From Agrobacterium cavarae (lineage in GTDB: Bacteria > Pseudomonadota > Alphaproteobacteria > Rhizobiales > Rhizobiaceae), in the NCBI RefSeq assembly GCF_004310285.1, contig NZ_SISF01000019.1:1-64000 (forward strand): a stretch of DNA of 64,000 bases. The letters are read 5' to 3'. A model generated the notes under the pieces. The model ran no database searches. It was not told the DNA's origin and saw nothing but the letters and a program-made list of their open reading frames with translations. Below, in pieces: positions 53,656-63,241 of the stretch. The translations under genes were made by a program, and so were the position numbers. Position 1 is the first letter of the stretch. Every line of letters begins with the position of its first letter.

Positions 53656-54855
53656 TCAGATACGGCGGCCGGGCAGTTGCGGCAGAAGAACGGTCAGCAG
53701 GCCCAGCAGCGGAAGATACGAGCAGATTTGATACACGAATTCTATGCCCTGCCGATCGGCAAAGACGCCAAGGACCGCGGCACCAATCCCGCCGAAGCCG
53801 AAGGCAAAGCCGAAGAACATGCCGGCAATCAACCCCACGCGACCCGGTACCAGTTCCTGAGCGAAAACGACGATCGCGGAAAAGGCAGAGGAGAAGATAA
53901 AGCCGATGACGACCACCAGAACCGCTGTCCAGAGGAGGTTGGCATAGGGCAGGATCAGGGCAAAGGGTATGACGCCGAGGATCGAGAACCAGATAACGAC
54001 GCGAGAGCCGAAACGGTCACCGATCGGGCCGCCAAAGAAGACGCCGGCAGCGGACGCGCCGAGGAACAGAAACAGCAGGATTTGCGCATTCTGCACCGAT
54101 ACACCGAACTTCTCGATGGTAAAGAAGGTGAAATAGCTGGAAATGCTGGCAAGATAAGCGTTTTTCGTCGCGGTCAGGACCACGAGAACGGCAAGCGTCA
54201 TCAACACCTTGTTGCGGGGCAGCGGCAACTCACGGCTGACAGGTCGTTTTCCTGCCGCACTGCGCCGATGGCGGCTGTACCAGATACTGACCCATGACAG
54301 GATGGCAAAGCCGGTGAGCGCAATGATCGAAAACCAGCTGAGAACCTCCTGGCCTCTCGGAATGACGATGAAGGCCGCAAGCAGTGGTCCGATTGCCGTG
54401 CCCGTATTGCCGCCCACCTGGAAGAAGGATTGTGCAAGACCATGGCGTCCACCAGAGGCGACGCGCGCGACACGGGAGGCTTCAGGATGAAAGATCGCCG
54501 AGCCGACGCCGATCAGGCAGGCGCCGAGCACCAGCACCGGGAAGCTATGGGCATAGGCAAGGGTGATCAGGCCCGTGCAGGTGGAGAGCATCGCAGCAGG
54601 GAGCGAGAATGGCATTGGCCACTTGTCCGTCGCGACACCGACAGCCGGCTGCAACAGCGACGCCGTCACCTGGAAGGCGAAGGTCAAAAGCCCGATCTGC
54701 CCGAAGTCGAGCGCATAATTGGCTTTGAGCAGCGGATAAAGCGATGTCAGCAGCGACTGCATGATGTCGTTCAGCATGTGGCAGAAGCTTGCCGCTGCGA
54801 TAATGGAAAAGGTCGTTACTTCGGGGGTGAAGCCGGGATTGGTCACTCTGGCCAT
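53656..54855 (-). CDS. MFS exporter (fosmidomycin-resistance Fsr type)
   Basis: A 399-residue major-facilitator membrane protein of about twelve helices. The start FSIIAAASFCHMLNDIMQSL then LTSLYPLLKANYAL is the pattern of Fsr-like exporters, with His-Met-x-Asp in the first helix. IFHPEASRVARVASGGRHGL then AQSFFQVGGNTG in the fourth/fifth helix region is also typical of this group. The likely role is drug or metabolite efflux, but no substrate is known. The ATG at 54855 follows GGAG eight bases before; a GTG six codons earlier is possible. It lies between the copy C repeat and treY without clear link to either. Confidence 0.88.
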   Translation of the reverse strand: MARVTNPGFTPEVTTFSIIAAASFCHMLNDIMQSLLTSLYPLLKANYALDFGQIGLLTFAFQVTASLLQPAVGVATDKWPMPFSLPAAMLSTCTGLITLAYAHSFPVLVLGACLIGVGSAIFHPEASRVARVASGGRHGLAQSFFQVGGNTGTAIGPLLAAFIVIPRGQEVLSWFSIIALTGFAILSWVSIWYSRHRRSAAGKRPVSRELPLPRNKVLMTLAVLVVLTATKNAYLASISSYFTFFTIEKFGVSVQNAQILLFLFLGASAAGVFFGGPIGDRFGSRVVIWFSILGVIPFALILPYANLLWTAVLVVVIGFIFSSAFSAIVVFAQELVPGRVGLIAGMFFGFAFGFGGIGAAVLGVFADRQGIEFVYQICSYLPLLGLLTVLLPQLPGRRI

Positions 54856-55004
54856 GAGGGGATCTCCAAACACGCGCTTGCACGCGTTTGCCTCTTCTGA
54901 GAGTTCGGGACCTCATGTTCAAGGTCAATTTTCCGGATTTCGTGTATTTTAGGAAAATAAGATTTGCCTAGGGCAGCTTTTTCTTCGGCCAGACTGACCG
55001 CGAA

Positions 55005-55035
55005 CGCAGCTTCGGTTTTGAAAGCCGAAGCTGCG
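55005..55035. terminator. Perfect 11-bp hairpin downstream of treY
   Basis: CGCAGCTTCGG at 55005-55015 pairs exactly with CCGAAGCTGCG at 55025-55035 around a 9-base loop. It lies 14 bases beyond the treY stop (minus strand). There is no T-run, so it may act as an mRNA end stabiliser or a weak terminator. Confidence 0.5.
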
Positions 55036-55048
55036 ATAGATTCGATGA

Positions 55049-57577
55049 TCAAACCGTCCCGAAAACCAGGAAAGGGTGACCTTCATCGGACGCGACCAAT
55101 TTCAGAATATCGCTCGTTTCGATCTGATCTTCCGTCCACACGTTCCGGAGCCGCTTGTTTTTCAGCGCCGCCGGAAGGTCTACGGTAGCGTCGCCAAGCG
55201 TTGGCGGAAGAGCCCGATCCTCGCCATGGCCAAGCGTGAAGCGTGGGAGAACGACGAGCACGGCCTTCTCACCGTTCACTCTTGCAAAGGCGATCAGCTT
55301 CCTGCCGGACCCGGTTGTGACCTCAAGCGGCACATAGTCTCCGTCGTTGAAGAGGTCAGGCTCCGATTGCCGAAGGCGGAGCAGCGCGGCGGTGACGGAT
55401 TGCTTCAGCGAGCCATCATACCAGGCGGAGATGTCGGCCGCATCCGGCTTGCGTCCTTCTGCCAGTCGTTTTGACAGGGTGTCGTAATCCGGTTCGCGGC
55501 GATTGTCGGGGTCGACCAGGCTGAAATCGAAGCCCTCGCTGCCCTGATAGATGTCAGGAATTCCGGGCGCCATGAGCTTGATGATCGTCTGGGTAAGGCC
55601 GTTCGCAAGCCCGGCCTCGATGAAGAGTTTTATGGTCTCGGCAAAGCGCGTCAGGAAATCTTTGTTGTTTTTCGAGAAAAGGTGCGAGGCATAGGCCAGA
55701 ACAGCCTCTTCATACACCGCGTTGGAGTCACCCCAGTCGGTCCTGAGTTTTGCCTCACGCAGCGCTTTCTCCAGATAGGTAAGGAAGCGCTCTCTCAATT
55801 CCTCGACCGTCTTGTCGTCATCGGCGTCGAAGCGCGGAGGGAGAAAGCCGGCGAGCGCCTGGTAAATCATCCACTCGACTTTAGGCTCAGGAGCAGGGCC
55901 ATCTGGAAGCTGCTGAACAGCCTTGGCATTCGTCTCACGCCACCCCTCAACAGCTGCAATCCAGACTTCAGGTGCTTCCGACAGCGCATAGAGGCGGGCT
56001 CTCGCATCTTCACCACGCTTTGTGTCATGCGTGGAGGTGCTTGAAATCCCCATGGGCTGCCGTTCCTTGCGGATCCGCATTTCCTCATGAAAATGATCGA
56101 GAGAAAAATCAGGCTGGATAGGCTCAGCGCCGACCTCATTCAGGCCAAGCAGCATGTTGTGACGGAAAAACAGCGTATCCTCGATGGACTTCGCCATGAT
56201 TGGGCCGGTCAATTGCTGGAACTTGGTACGGAAAGTCAGTGCATCCTGTGCCGCAGAGGTTGGCACATCGCCCTTGAGGATGCCGGTGATCAAGGCAAGC
56301 GCCTCGATCGACGCGGGATGGCCAGCATCCCCAATGGCTTCGATGACTTGGTCAAGGAGGGCCTTGTCATCGGCGCGCATGCCCTCAAGCGTTCCGTAGG
56401 TGCGGTAGACCGGGAAGGCGATCAGCATTTCGCTAAGCGCGTCTTTCAGCTCGCCTTCCGTCGTGGGGCGTCCTGCTTGCTCGGCAATCTTGGCTGCCAG
56501 TTTCATCAGGACAGTGACCTCACCCTCGAAGTTCCTGCTGGCCATCAAGAGCTTTGCAGCGCGCAACTGCTCCTTCGCATCGATCCGTTTTTCTCCGAGG
56601 CCTTCATAGGCGGATTGCAACACCCTAAGTTTCGCGCCATCCACCAGGGCATGGCTGAGGGCAGCAACGAACTCGTAGCCCGTCGTACCAGAAACCGGCC
56701 AGTCGGCTGGAAGCTGCTCGCCTTCGCCCAGGATTTTCTCGACGACGATATAGCAGTCCGGCCCTGCGGCCTGCCGCAGCCGGTCGAGATATCCCTTCGG
56801 ATCCGCAAGTCCATCGATGTGGTCGAGACGCAAGCCCTGAACGGCACCGCTGCGCACCAGTTCAAGGATTAGGCGATGACTATCCTCGAACACCTCCTCG
56901 TCTTCCACCCGCACACCGGCAAGCCCAGTGACCTCGAAAAAGCGTCTGTAAGACAGGTCGCGCGCCGCATCCCGCCAGGACATCAGCCGGTAGGTCTGTT
57001 GCTCATGCAGTTGCGAAAGCGAAGCCTGGTCCGAAATCTTCAAAATCTCTGCCTCACGCCCGTCATATGTCGCCGGGTTCAGCGGAAAGAAGGATTCGAA
57101 GTAAGCCAAACTTGGCTTACCCGTCTTCGGATCGGGCTTGATGGTCAGATCGCCCGCCTCCAGCACAGCCTCAAAATCATCGCCGAGAACAGGCAAGGTC
57201 AAGCGCCGCGACCAGTCGATATCGAAATGGCGCGCATATCGGCTTTCCGCACCATGCTCGATCACATCCTTCCACCAGGGCGTTTCAAGCGATGCCGCCA
57301 TGTGATTGGGAACGATATCGAGAATGAGACCGAGCCCCGCATCCTTCAACGTCTCGACCATGCGCTCTAAGCCAGCACGGCCGCCAATCGCGGGATCGAT
57401 CTCATTCGCGTCGGTGACATCATGGCCATGTGTCGATTCCGATGTCGCCGTGAAAATCGGTGACGCATAGAGATGGCTGATCCCGAGCATTTTCAGATAG
57501 GGAACGAGCGCGCTCGCCCGATCGAAGGTCATGCCGTTGCGGAATTGCAGGCGATAGGTGGCGGTCGGAAATTTCAT
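55049..57577 (-). CDS. treY: Maltooligosyltrehalose synthase
   Basis: An 842-residue GH13 enzyme that rearranges the reducing-end alpha-1,4 bond of a maltodextrin to alpha,alpha-1,1 trehalose linkage. The start TATYRLQFRNGMTFDRASAL then VPYLKMLGISHLYASPIF is the family signature; GLILDIVPNHMA is GH13 region I, RLDHIDGLADPKGYL is the nucleophile region, YIVVEKILGEGE holds the acid/base Glu, and STHDTKRGEDARARL is region IV. I start at ATG 57577 (MKFPTATYRL), ignoring about 130 open upstream codons that fall outside any family match. It is divergent from treZ, with 246 bases between. TreY and TreZ together release trehalose from glycogen. TreX/GlgX is not in the window. Confidence 0.95.
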   Translation of the reverse strand: MKFPTATYRLQFRNGMTFDRASALVPYLKMLGISHLYASPIFTATSESTHGHDVTDANEIDPAIGGRAGLERMVETLKDAGLGLILDIVPNHMAASLETPWWKDVIEHGAESRYARHFDIDWSRRLTLPVLGDDFEAVLEAGDLTIKPDPKTGKPSLAYFESFFPLNPATYDGREAEILKISDQASLSQLHEQQTYRLMSWRDAARDLSYRRFFEVTGLAGVRVEDEEVFEDSHRLILELVRSGAVQGLRLDHIDGLADPKGYLDRLRQAAGPDCYIVVEKILGEGEQLPADWPVSGTTGYEFVAALSHALVDGAKLRVLQSAYEGLGEKRIDAKEQLRAAKLLMASRNFEGEVTVLMKLAAKIAEQAGRPTTEGELKDALSEMLIAFPVYRTYGTLEGMRADDKALLDQVIEAIGDAGHPASIEALALITGILKGDVPTSAAQDALTFRTKFQQLTGPIMAKSIEDTLFFRHNMLLGLNEVGAEPIQPDFSLDHFHEEMRIRKERQPMGISSTSTHDTKRGEDARARLYALSEAPEVWIAAVEGWRETNAKAVQQLPDGPAPEPKVEWMIYQALAGFLPPRFDADDDKTVEELRERFLTYLEKALREAKLRTDWGDSNAVYEEAVLAYASHLFSKNNKDFLTRFAETIKLFIEAGLANGLTQTIIKLMAPGIPDIYQGSEGFDFSLVDPDNRREPDYDTLSKRLAEGRKPDAADISAWYDGSLKQSVTAALLRLRQSEPDLFNDGDYVPLEVTTGSGRKLIAFARVNGEKAVLVVLPRFTLGHGEDRALPPTLGDATVDLPAALKNKRLRNVWTEDQIETSDILKLVASDEGHPFLVFGTV

Positions 57578-57823
57578 GCGACAATCCCAAAAGTGGCCGC
57601 TGCTTTGGCCGGTGAAAGCTGGTGAGAGAACAGTCGATGGCTTCGACGTTCTGGTCCCGAAGAGCTGTGAAGCGCTGCGCAAACTGCGCTTGTGGGCGAG
57701 TAGTTCCACCAGACGAGTCGCTTTGCGCGATGTCGAACAGGCAGTGAGAAATTCAGGAAATTCCCGTGAACTTTTTTCACGAAGTTCGGTTTGATGCAGT
57801 GCACAACAGCATGAGGGTCTTCG

Positions 57824-59605
57824 GTGGTTCACGCATTCGATTTTGGTCCAGCCATGTCCGATCAGGATATCGAGTTTCGCCTTTGGGCACCTCTGCATGA
57901 TGAGGTGCTGCTCAACATCGAAGGCGCAACGCCGGAGGCGATGAAACGGGACGATGAGGGCTGGCATCGGCTGCGCAAGCCGAGAGCTGAAGCTGCACTA
58001 CGATACAGCTTTACTCTGCCGGATGGCCTGGAGGTTCCAGATCCCGCCTCACGCTTTCAACCGCGCGACGTCCATGGTCAAAGTGAGGTCGTCGATCTGT
58101 CGAGCTTCCCGTGGAAGAGCGCCAACTGGCACGGCCGGCCTTGGGAGGAGATCATCATCTATGAACTCCACATCGGCACCTTCACCAAAGAAGGGACGTT
58201 CCAAGCAGCGATCGCCCATCTCGATCACCTGCGTGATCTCGGCGTCACGGCGATCCAGATCATGCCTGTCGCGGATTTTCCAGGCGGCTATAATTGGGGC
58301 TACGACGGCGTCATGCCCTACGCGCCGGACAGCAGCTACGGGCGTCCGGAAGATTTGATGGCGCTTGTCGATGCCGCCCATGAGCGCGGGCTCTGTGTCT
58401 TCCTCGATGTCGTCTACAATCACTTTGGCCCGGACGGCAATTACATGCCCAATTACGCGCCGCTCTTCTCGCCGCATCATGAGAACCCGTGGGGGCAGGG
58501 CCTCAACTACGATGATGAGCAATCCGAGCATGTGCGGGCGTTCATCATTCAGAATGCCATCTACTGGGTAACGCAATTCCGGTTCGACGGCTTGAGGCTT
58601 GATGCCGTTCATGCGATCGTAGACGACAGCGACGAACACCTTTTGAGCGAACTCGCCCGCCGTGTTCGTGCCGCCGTAACTGACCGCCACATTCATCTGA
58701 TCGTCGAGAACGAAGAGAATGACAGCGATCTCTTGAGCCGTGATGCGGAGGGGAAGCCGGAGCGTTTCACCGCGCAATGGAATGACGATATCCACCATGT
58801 GCTGCATATCGCAGCGACCGGCGAGACCTTCGGTTATTATAAGGCCTATTCGGGCGATGACGACAAGGTCGGTCGCGCCCTAGCCGAAGGCTTCGCTTTT
58901 CAAGGCGAGCATATGCCTTATCGCGACGAGGAGCGCGGCAAGCCGAGCGCTCACCTGCCGCCAACAGCCTTTATCTCCTTCATTCAAAATCACGATCAGA
59001 TCGGCAACCGGGCGCTCGGCGACAGGATGCAGACCTATGCTCCGGAAACGGCACTCAAGGCGATCACCGCGATCTATCTGCTCGCGCCGCAAATCCCCAT
59101 GCTGTTCATGGGGGAGGAGTGGGGCTCGCGCGATCCCTTCCGCTATTTCTGTGACTTCGACGAAGACTTGAACCAGAAGGTGAGGGATGGGCGCCGCGAG
59201 GAGTTGTCTCGCCTGCCGGGCTTCGACGGTGAGAACGTGCCCGATCCGACCGCAAAGGAAACTTTTATTGCCAGCAAGCTCGACTGGTCTAAGGTTGGAG
59301 ATGATAAAGCAACCGAGCTGCTCGGCTTCTACAAGACGCTGCTCGACCTGCGGAAACGGCACATCGTGCCGCTGCTGACGAAGATCGTCCCCGATACAAC
59401 GCGCTACGATGTCAGGGATGGCATTGTTACGGTCCACTGGGGAATGGAGGACGGAGCAACGCTTCGCCTGATCGCCAATCTTTCTGAAAAGAACGGTGAG
59501 ACCGAGACCGACGCGACAACAGGCGGCGAGCTTTTCAGCCTTGGAACCATCAGCGCGAAGGCCATATCGCCATGGGCTGTCCACTGGACCTTACAGCCAG
59601 CTTGA
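57824..59605 (+). CDS. treZ: Malto-oligosyltrehalose trehalohydrolase
   Basis: A 593-residue GH13 enzyme that cuts free trehalose from the chain made by TreY. N-terminal carbohydrate-binding-like domain (FRLWAPLHDEVLLNIEG), then YELHIGTFTKEGTF, and the catalytic barrel with VFLDVVYNHFGPDGNY, DGLRLDAVHAIVDDS (nucleophile Asp), HLIVENEENDS (acid Glu) and ISFIQNHDQIGNRALGDR. These are the standard GH13 regions. The start is a GTG at 57824 (MVHAFDFGPAM) with GAGGG upstream. It lies alone after the divergent treY promoter region, and a 372-base gap with no gene separates it from the rut operon. Confidence 0.95.
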   Translation: MVHAFDFGPAMSDQDIEFRLWAPLHDEVLLNIEGATPEAMKRDDEGWHRLRKPRAEAALRYSFTLPDGLEVPDPASRFQPRDVHGQSEVVDLSSFPWKSANWHGRPWEEIIIYELHIGTFTKEGTFQAAIAHLDHLRDLGVTAIQIMPVADFPGGYNWGYDGVMPYAPDSSYGRPEDLMALVDAAHERGLCVFLDVVYNHFGPDGNYMPNYAPLFSPHHENPWGQGLNYDDEQSEHVRAFIIQNAIYWVTQFRFDGLRLDAVHAIVDDSDEHLLSELARRVRAAVTDRHIHLIVENEENDSDLLSRDAEGKPERFTAQWNDDIHHVLHIAATGETFGYYKAYSGDDDKVGRALAEGFAFQGEHMPYRDEERGKPSAHLPPTAFISFIQNHDQIGNRALGDRMQTYAPETALKAITAIYLLAPQIPMLFMGEEWGSRDPFRYFCDFDEDLNQKVRDGRREELSRLPGFDGENVPDPTAKETFIASKLDWSKVGDDKATELLGFYKTLLDLRKRHIVPLLTKIVPDTTRYDVRDGIVTVHWGMEDGATLRLIANLSEKNGETETDATTGGELFSLGTISAKAISPWAVHWTLQPA

Positions 59606-59977
59606 TAGGGAAGTCAGGCGGTTTCAACGCCTGACAATTCTCCACTTTACAAACGCCGTGAAGCAGCAGCCTCTGCTGCCTCGGACCCGCTTGGCTTGCA
59701 ATCGACAATACCGATAGTCAAGCATGCAATATTTTCGGTTGATCTTTGCGTCCAGTCGGGTGAGCATCCCTCTTTCGGGCCGATTTGCAGATTGCGCGAT
59801 AGGTCCATTGGCCCACGATTTATTGATCTATTTCAGCCGAGGGGAACGAGAAGACTTAAACAATCTGTCGTCGAAATAGTCGATCCGCCGGGGCTTGAGG
59901 CTGATGCCACATCTGTGCCGTCCCCGGTGCTGCAAGTCACAAAGCATTATCGGTAGAGTTCGAAGAAGGACATATTT
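59606..59977. other. Gene-free 372-bp region between treZ and rutA
   Basis: No coding region is supported here. It should hold the treZ terminator and the rutA promoter. I looked for the E. coli RutR site (TTGACCA-N2-TGGTCAA) and found no convincing match; the stretch GGTCCATTGGCCC at 59802-59814 is only loosely similar. The ribosome site GAAGGAC before rutA lies at its right end. Confidence 0.6.
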
Positions 59978-61069
59978 ATGGAAATTGGAGTCTTTATCCC
60001 GATTGGAAACAATGGCTGGCTGTTGTCGGAGAATGCGCCGCAATACAAGCCTAGCTTCGAGCTGAATAAAGAGATCACCCTCAAGGCTGAGAAATACGGT
60101 TTCGATTTCGCCTTGTCGATGATCAAGCTTCGCGGCTTTGGGGGGAAGACCGAGTTCTGGGATCATAATCTCGAATCCTTCACGCTGATGGCAGGTCTTG
60201 CCGCCGTCACCACGCGCATCAAGCTATTTGCCACAGCTGCCTCACTCGTCATGCCGCCGGCCATCGCCGCAAGAATGGCCTCCACCATCGACAGCATTTC
60301 CAACGGCCGCTTTGGCATCAATCTCGTGACTGGCTGGCAGCGGCCGGAATATTCGCAGATGGGCATGTGGCCGGGCGACGAGTATTTCGGCAAGCGCTAC
60401 GCATACCTTGCCGAATACGCCACGATCCTGCGCGAATTGTGGGAAAAAGGGCAGAGCGACTTCAAGGGCGAGTTCTTCCAGATGGACGACTGCCGGCTGT
60501 CGCCGCAGCCTCAGGCCGATATGAAGGTGATTTGCGCGGGCTCCTCCAATGCCGGCATGGAGTTTTCCGCCAAATATGCCGACTACAATTTCTGTTTCGG
60601 TGTCGGCGTCAACACCCCCACCGCGTTTGCGCCCGCCGCCGAGAGGTTGAGGGAAGCAACAGCCAAGACGGGCCGCGATGTATCGTCCTTCGTGCTCTTC
60701 ATGATCATCGCCGACGAGACGGACGAGGCCGCCCGGGCGAAGTGGGAGCATTACAAGGCCGGTGCCGACGAAGAAGCGATCAAGTGGCTTGGCGTCCAGG
60801 GTGCCGCCGACACCAAATCCGGTTCGGACACCAATGTTCGGCAGATGGCCGACCCGGTCTCGGCCGTCAACATCAATATGGGAACGCTTGTCGGCTCCTA
60901 CGAAACCGTAGCGCGATTGCTTGATGAGGTGCCGAGCGTGCCCGGGACGGGCGGCGTGCTTCTGACGTTCGATGATTTCGTCAAGGGCGTCGAAGATTTC
61001 GGCACCAAGATCCAGCCGCTGATGGCATGCCGCAAACATGTAAAGCCCCTTCTCGAGGCGGCGGAATGA
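59978..61069 (+). CDS. rutA: Pyrimidine monooxygenase RutA
   Basis: A 363-residue FMN-dependent, luciferase-like monooxygenase that opens the uracil or thymine ring to a ureidoacrylate peracid. It has the family start [58 protein letters not shown], and the FMN-loop [14 protein letters not shown]. Full length. It needs reduced flavin from a partner reductase (RutF), which is not in view. The first of four tightly spaced genes (rutABCD): its stop overlaps rutB by four bases. GAAGGACATATTT precedes the ATG. Confidence 0.95.
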   Translation: MEIGVFIPIGNNGWLLSENAPQYKPSFELNKEITLKAEKYGFDFALSMIKLRGFGGKTEFWDHNLESFTLMAGLAAVTTRIKLFATAASLVMPPAIAARMASTIDSISNGRFGINLVTGWQRPEYSQMGMWPGDEYFGKRYAYLAEYATILRELWEKGQSDFKGEFFQMDDCRLSPQPQADMKVICAGSSNAGMEFSAKYADYNFCFGVGVNTPTAFAPAAERLREATAKTGRDVSSFVLFMIIADETDEAARAKWEHYKAGADEEAIKWLGVQGAADTKSGSDTNVRQMADPVSAVNINMGTLVGSYETVARLLDEVPSVPGTGGVLLTFDDFVKGVEDFGTKIQPLMACRKHVKPLLEAAE

Positions 61070-61803
61070 GCACCATGACAACAGGATACCAGGCGCCCGC
61101 CGTTCACAGCAAAAGCGTCACACTGCCGGCCCGTCCGGAGCCGATCATGCTAAAGCCGGAAGAGACCGCCGTCGTCGTCGTCGATATGCAGAATGCCTAT
61201 TCGACGGAAGGCGGCTATGTCGATCTCGCCGGCTTCGACATTTCCGGTGCCAAGGGTACGATCGACAATATCCGTAAGACTCTGGATGCGGCGCGCGCTG
61301 CCGGCGTTCAGGTGGTCTACTTCCAGAATGGCTGGGATAAGGATTATGTCGAGGCTGGCGGTCCAGGCTCGCCCAACTGGCACAAATCCAATGCGCTGAA
61401 ATATATGCGCGCCAATCCGGATGCCCAGGGCAAGCTGCTTGCAAAAGGCACCTGGGATTACGCCATCGTTGATGAGCTTCAGCCGAAACCCGGCGACATC
61501 CTTGTGCCGAAGACCCGCTACAGTGGCTTCTTCAACACGCAGATGGACAGCATCCTGCGCGCCCGCGGCATCCGAAACCTCGTCTTCGTCGGCATTGCCA
61601 CCAATGTCTGCGTCGAAAGCTCGCTTCGCGATGCCTTTCATCTGGAATATTTCGGCATCATGCTCGAAGACGCGACCCATCATCTCGGCCCCGATTTCAT
61701 TCAGCAGGCGACTGTCTACAACGTCGAAAAGTTTTTCGGATGGGTAGCGACCGTCAATGACTTCTGTGGTGTCATCAGCCAGGCTGCGCCCGCCAATTCC
61801 TGA
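61066..61803 (+). CDS. rutB: Ureidoacrylate amidohydrolase RutB
   Basis: A 245-residue isochorismatase-like hydrolase that splits ureidoacrylate peracid to aminoacrylate peracid and carbamate. Catalytic triad: Asp in [11 protein letters not shown], Lys in [14 protein letters not shown], and Cys in [16 protein letters not shown]. Start ATG at 61066 lies in the overlap with rutA (ATGA), giving the normal rut start [16 protein letters not shown]; an open extension back to 61027 lies inside rutA. Cytosolic. It is followed by rutC after 18 bases. Confidence 0.95.
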   Translation: MSTMTTGYQAPAVHSKSVTLPARPEPIMLKPEETAVVVVDMQNAYSTEGGYVDLAGFDISGAKGTIDNIRKTLDAARAAGVQVVYFQNGWDKDYVEAGGPGSPNWHKSNALKYMRANPDAQGKLLAKGTWDYAIVDELQPKPGDILVPKTRYSGFFNTQMDSILRARGIRNLVFVGIATNVCVESSLRDAFHLEYFGIMLEDATHHLGPDFIQQATVYNVEKFFGWVATVNDFCGVISQAAPANS

Positions 61804-61821
61804 TCGTAGAAGGACAAACTC

Positions 61822-62211
61822 ATGCCGAAGAAGATCATCGTTCCAGAAGGCACATCGAAGCCGATTGCACCTTTTTCGCCCGGCACGCTGGCAGATGGGA
61901 TCGTCTATGTCTCCGGAACGCTGCCATTCGACAAGAACAACGACGTCGTTCATGTGGGTGACGCCAGCGCCCAGACCCGCCACGTGTTGGAGACGATCAA
62001 GTCGGTGATCGAAACTGCCGGTGGCACGATGGAAGATGTGACGATGAACCATATCTTCATCACCGACTGGGCCAATTATCAGGCGGTCAATGCCGTGTAT
62101 GCCGAGTACTTTCCAGGCGACAAGCCGGCGCGCTACTGCATTCAATGCGGTCTGGTGAAGCCGGATGCCCTGGTGGAAATCGCAACCGTCGCTCATATCG
62201 GCAAACCGTAA
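61822..62211 (+). CDS. rutC: 3-Aminoacrylate deaminase-type protein RutC
   Basis: A 129-residue RidA/YjgF-family protein. The core reads [40 protein letters not shown] then [20 protein letters not shown], and [20 protein letters not shown], where the Cys replaces the usual Arg-adjacent residue, as in RutC. It is thought to reduce or deaminate the reactive aminoacrylate peracid stage. Small trimer in relatives. The ATG at 61822 has AAGGAC upstream. It precedes rutD by five bases. Confidence 0.95.
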   Translation: MPKKIIVPEGTSKPIAPFSPGTLADGIVYVSGTLPFDKNNDVVHVGDASAQTRHVLETIKSVIETAGGTMEDVTMNHIFITDWANYQAVNAVYAEYFPGDKPARYCIQCGLVKPDALVEIATVAHIGKP

Positions 62212-62216
62212 GCGCG

Positions 62217-62993
62217 ATGCATTTCGATCTGCACGGAAGACACGACGCAGATGCACCGACGATTATCCTGTCGTCGGGCCTCGGCGGATCGGCAAGCTAC
62301 TGGGCGCCGCAGCTTGCGGCGCTATCGGACGACTATCGGATCGTTTCCTATGATCATCGCGGTTGCGGACACACCGGTGGCGAGGTGCCAGCCGATGGCG
62401 GCATCGCGGCCATGGCGGATGATGTGCTGGAGATTGCCGAGCAACTGGGTCTCACCCGCTTCGATTTCATGGGACATGCATTGGGCGGCCTGATCGGCCT
62501 TGATCTTGCCCTTCGCAAGCCCGGAATCATCGGAAAACTTGTCCTCATCAATGCCTGGAGCAAGGCCGATCCGCATTCCGGACGGTGCTTTGATGTGCGC
62601 ATCGAGCTTCTGGAAAAGTCCGGCGTTCCGGCTTTCGTCAAGGCGCAGCCTTTGTTCCTCTACCCGGCAGTCTGGATGTCGGAAAATGTCGAGAGACTAG
62701 AGGCGGAGGAGCGTCACGCCATCGATCATTTTCAGGGGCGCACCAATATCCTCCGCCGCATCGCTGCCCTGCGTGCCTTCGATGTCGATGACCGGTTACA
62801 GGATATCAAAACGGAAACGCTGGTTATCGCCACCCGCGACGATCTTCTCGTGCCTTACACGCGGTCGATCCGTCTGGCGGAGGGCTTGTCAAACAGCCAG
62901 TTGCAGCTCGTCGACTTTGGTGCTCACGCTGTCAACGTTACGGCTCCGGATGCCTTCAACGCTGCTATACTGCGCTTTTTGCGTGCCGCCTGA
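62217..62993 (+). CDS. rutD: Aminoacrylate hydrolase RutD
   Basis: A 258-residue alpha/beta hydrolase that speeds hydrolysis of aminoacrylate to malonic semialdehyde. Motifs: SSGLGGSASYWAPQLAALSD, SYDHRGCGHTGGEVP, and at the nucleophile elbow GHALGGLIG, where Ala takes the usual Ser place, as in E. coli RutD. Other RutD marks are AQPLFLYPAVWMSENVERL and HFQGRTNILRRIAALRAFD. The His of GAHAVNVTAPDAF is in place. The ATG at 62217 is chosen; the frame is open another 24 codons inside rutC. No rutE, rutF or rutG follows; the next gene is a dehydrogenase after a repeat. Confidence 0.92.
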   Translation: MHFDLHGRHDADAPTIILSSGLGGSASYWAPQLAALSDDYRIVSYDHRGCGHTGGEVPADGGIAAMADDVLEIAEQLGLTRFDFMGHALGGLIGLDLALRKPGIIGKLVLINAWSKADPHSGRCFDVRIELLEKSGVPAFVKAQPLFLYPAVWMSENVERLEAEERHAIDHFQGRTNILRRIAALRAFDVDDRLQDIKTETLVIATRDDLLVPYTRSIRLAEGLSNSQLQLVDFGAHAVNVTAPDAFNAAILRFLRAA

Positions 62994-63103
62994 TACTTTT
63001 TCGTTACTTGTTCAGGCGCAGCAACATCACCCCTTCCAAGAAACAGAAATGGCACAAAGGAAGGGGTTGCTTTCCGCCGCCTGACGTTTCATCACCTTCT
63101 TAT

Positions 63104-63212
63104 AGAGCGCTGTGCGTCCTTTAGGACGCACAAAGGACGCTCTAACTTTTTGAATCTACGCATCGTGCTTTCCGAAAGTCGATGCCGATTTTCGGGCCGA
63201 TGCTGTAGACGC
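63104..63212. repeat. Intergenic palindromic repeat, copy D (most complete)
   Basis: Hairpin TGTGCGTCC (63111-63119) with GGACGCACA (63124-63132), outer AGAGCG (63104-63109) with CGCTCT (63138-63143), then CTTTTTGAATCTACGCATCG and the second imperfect hairpin CCGAAAGTCG...CGATTTTCGG up to GATGCTGTAGAC. Copies A, B and C share these words. It lies between rutD and the next gene and could end rutABCD transcription. Confidence 0.75.
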
Positions 63213-63241
63213 GTGTCGCATCAAGATTGAAGGAGGAAACG

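Noticed and set aside
59802..59814. GGTCCATTGGCCC as a RutR binding site before rutA
   Set aside because: Its spacing and arms do not match the TTGACCA-N2-TGGTCAA consensus well, and no rutR gene is in the window.
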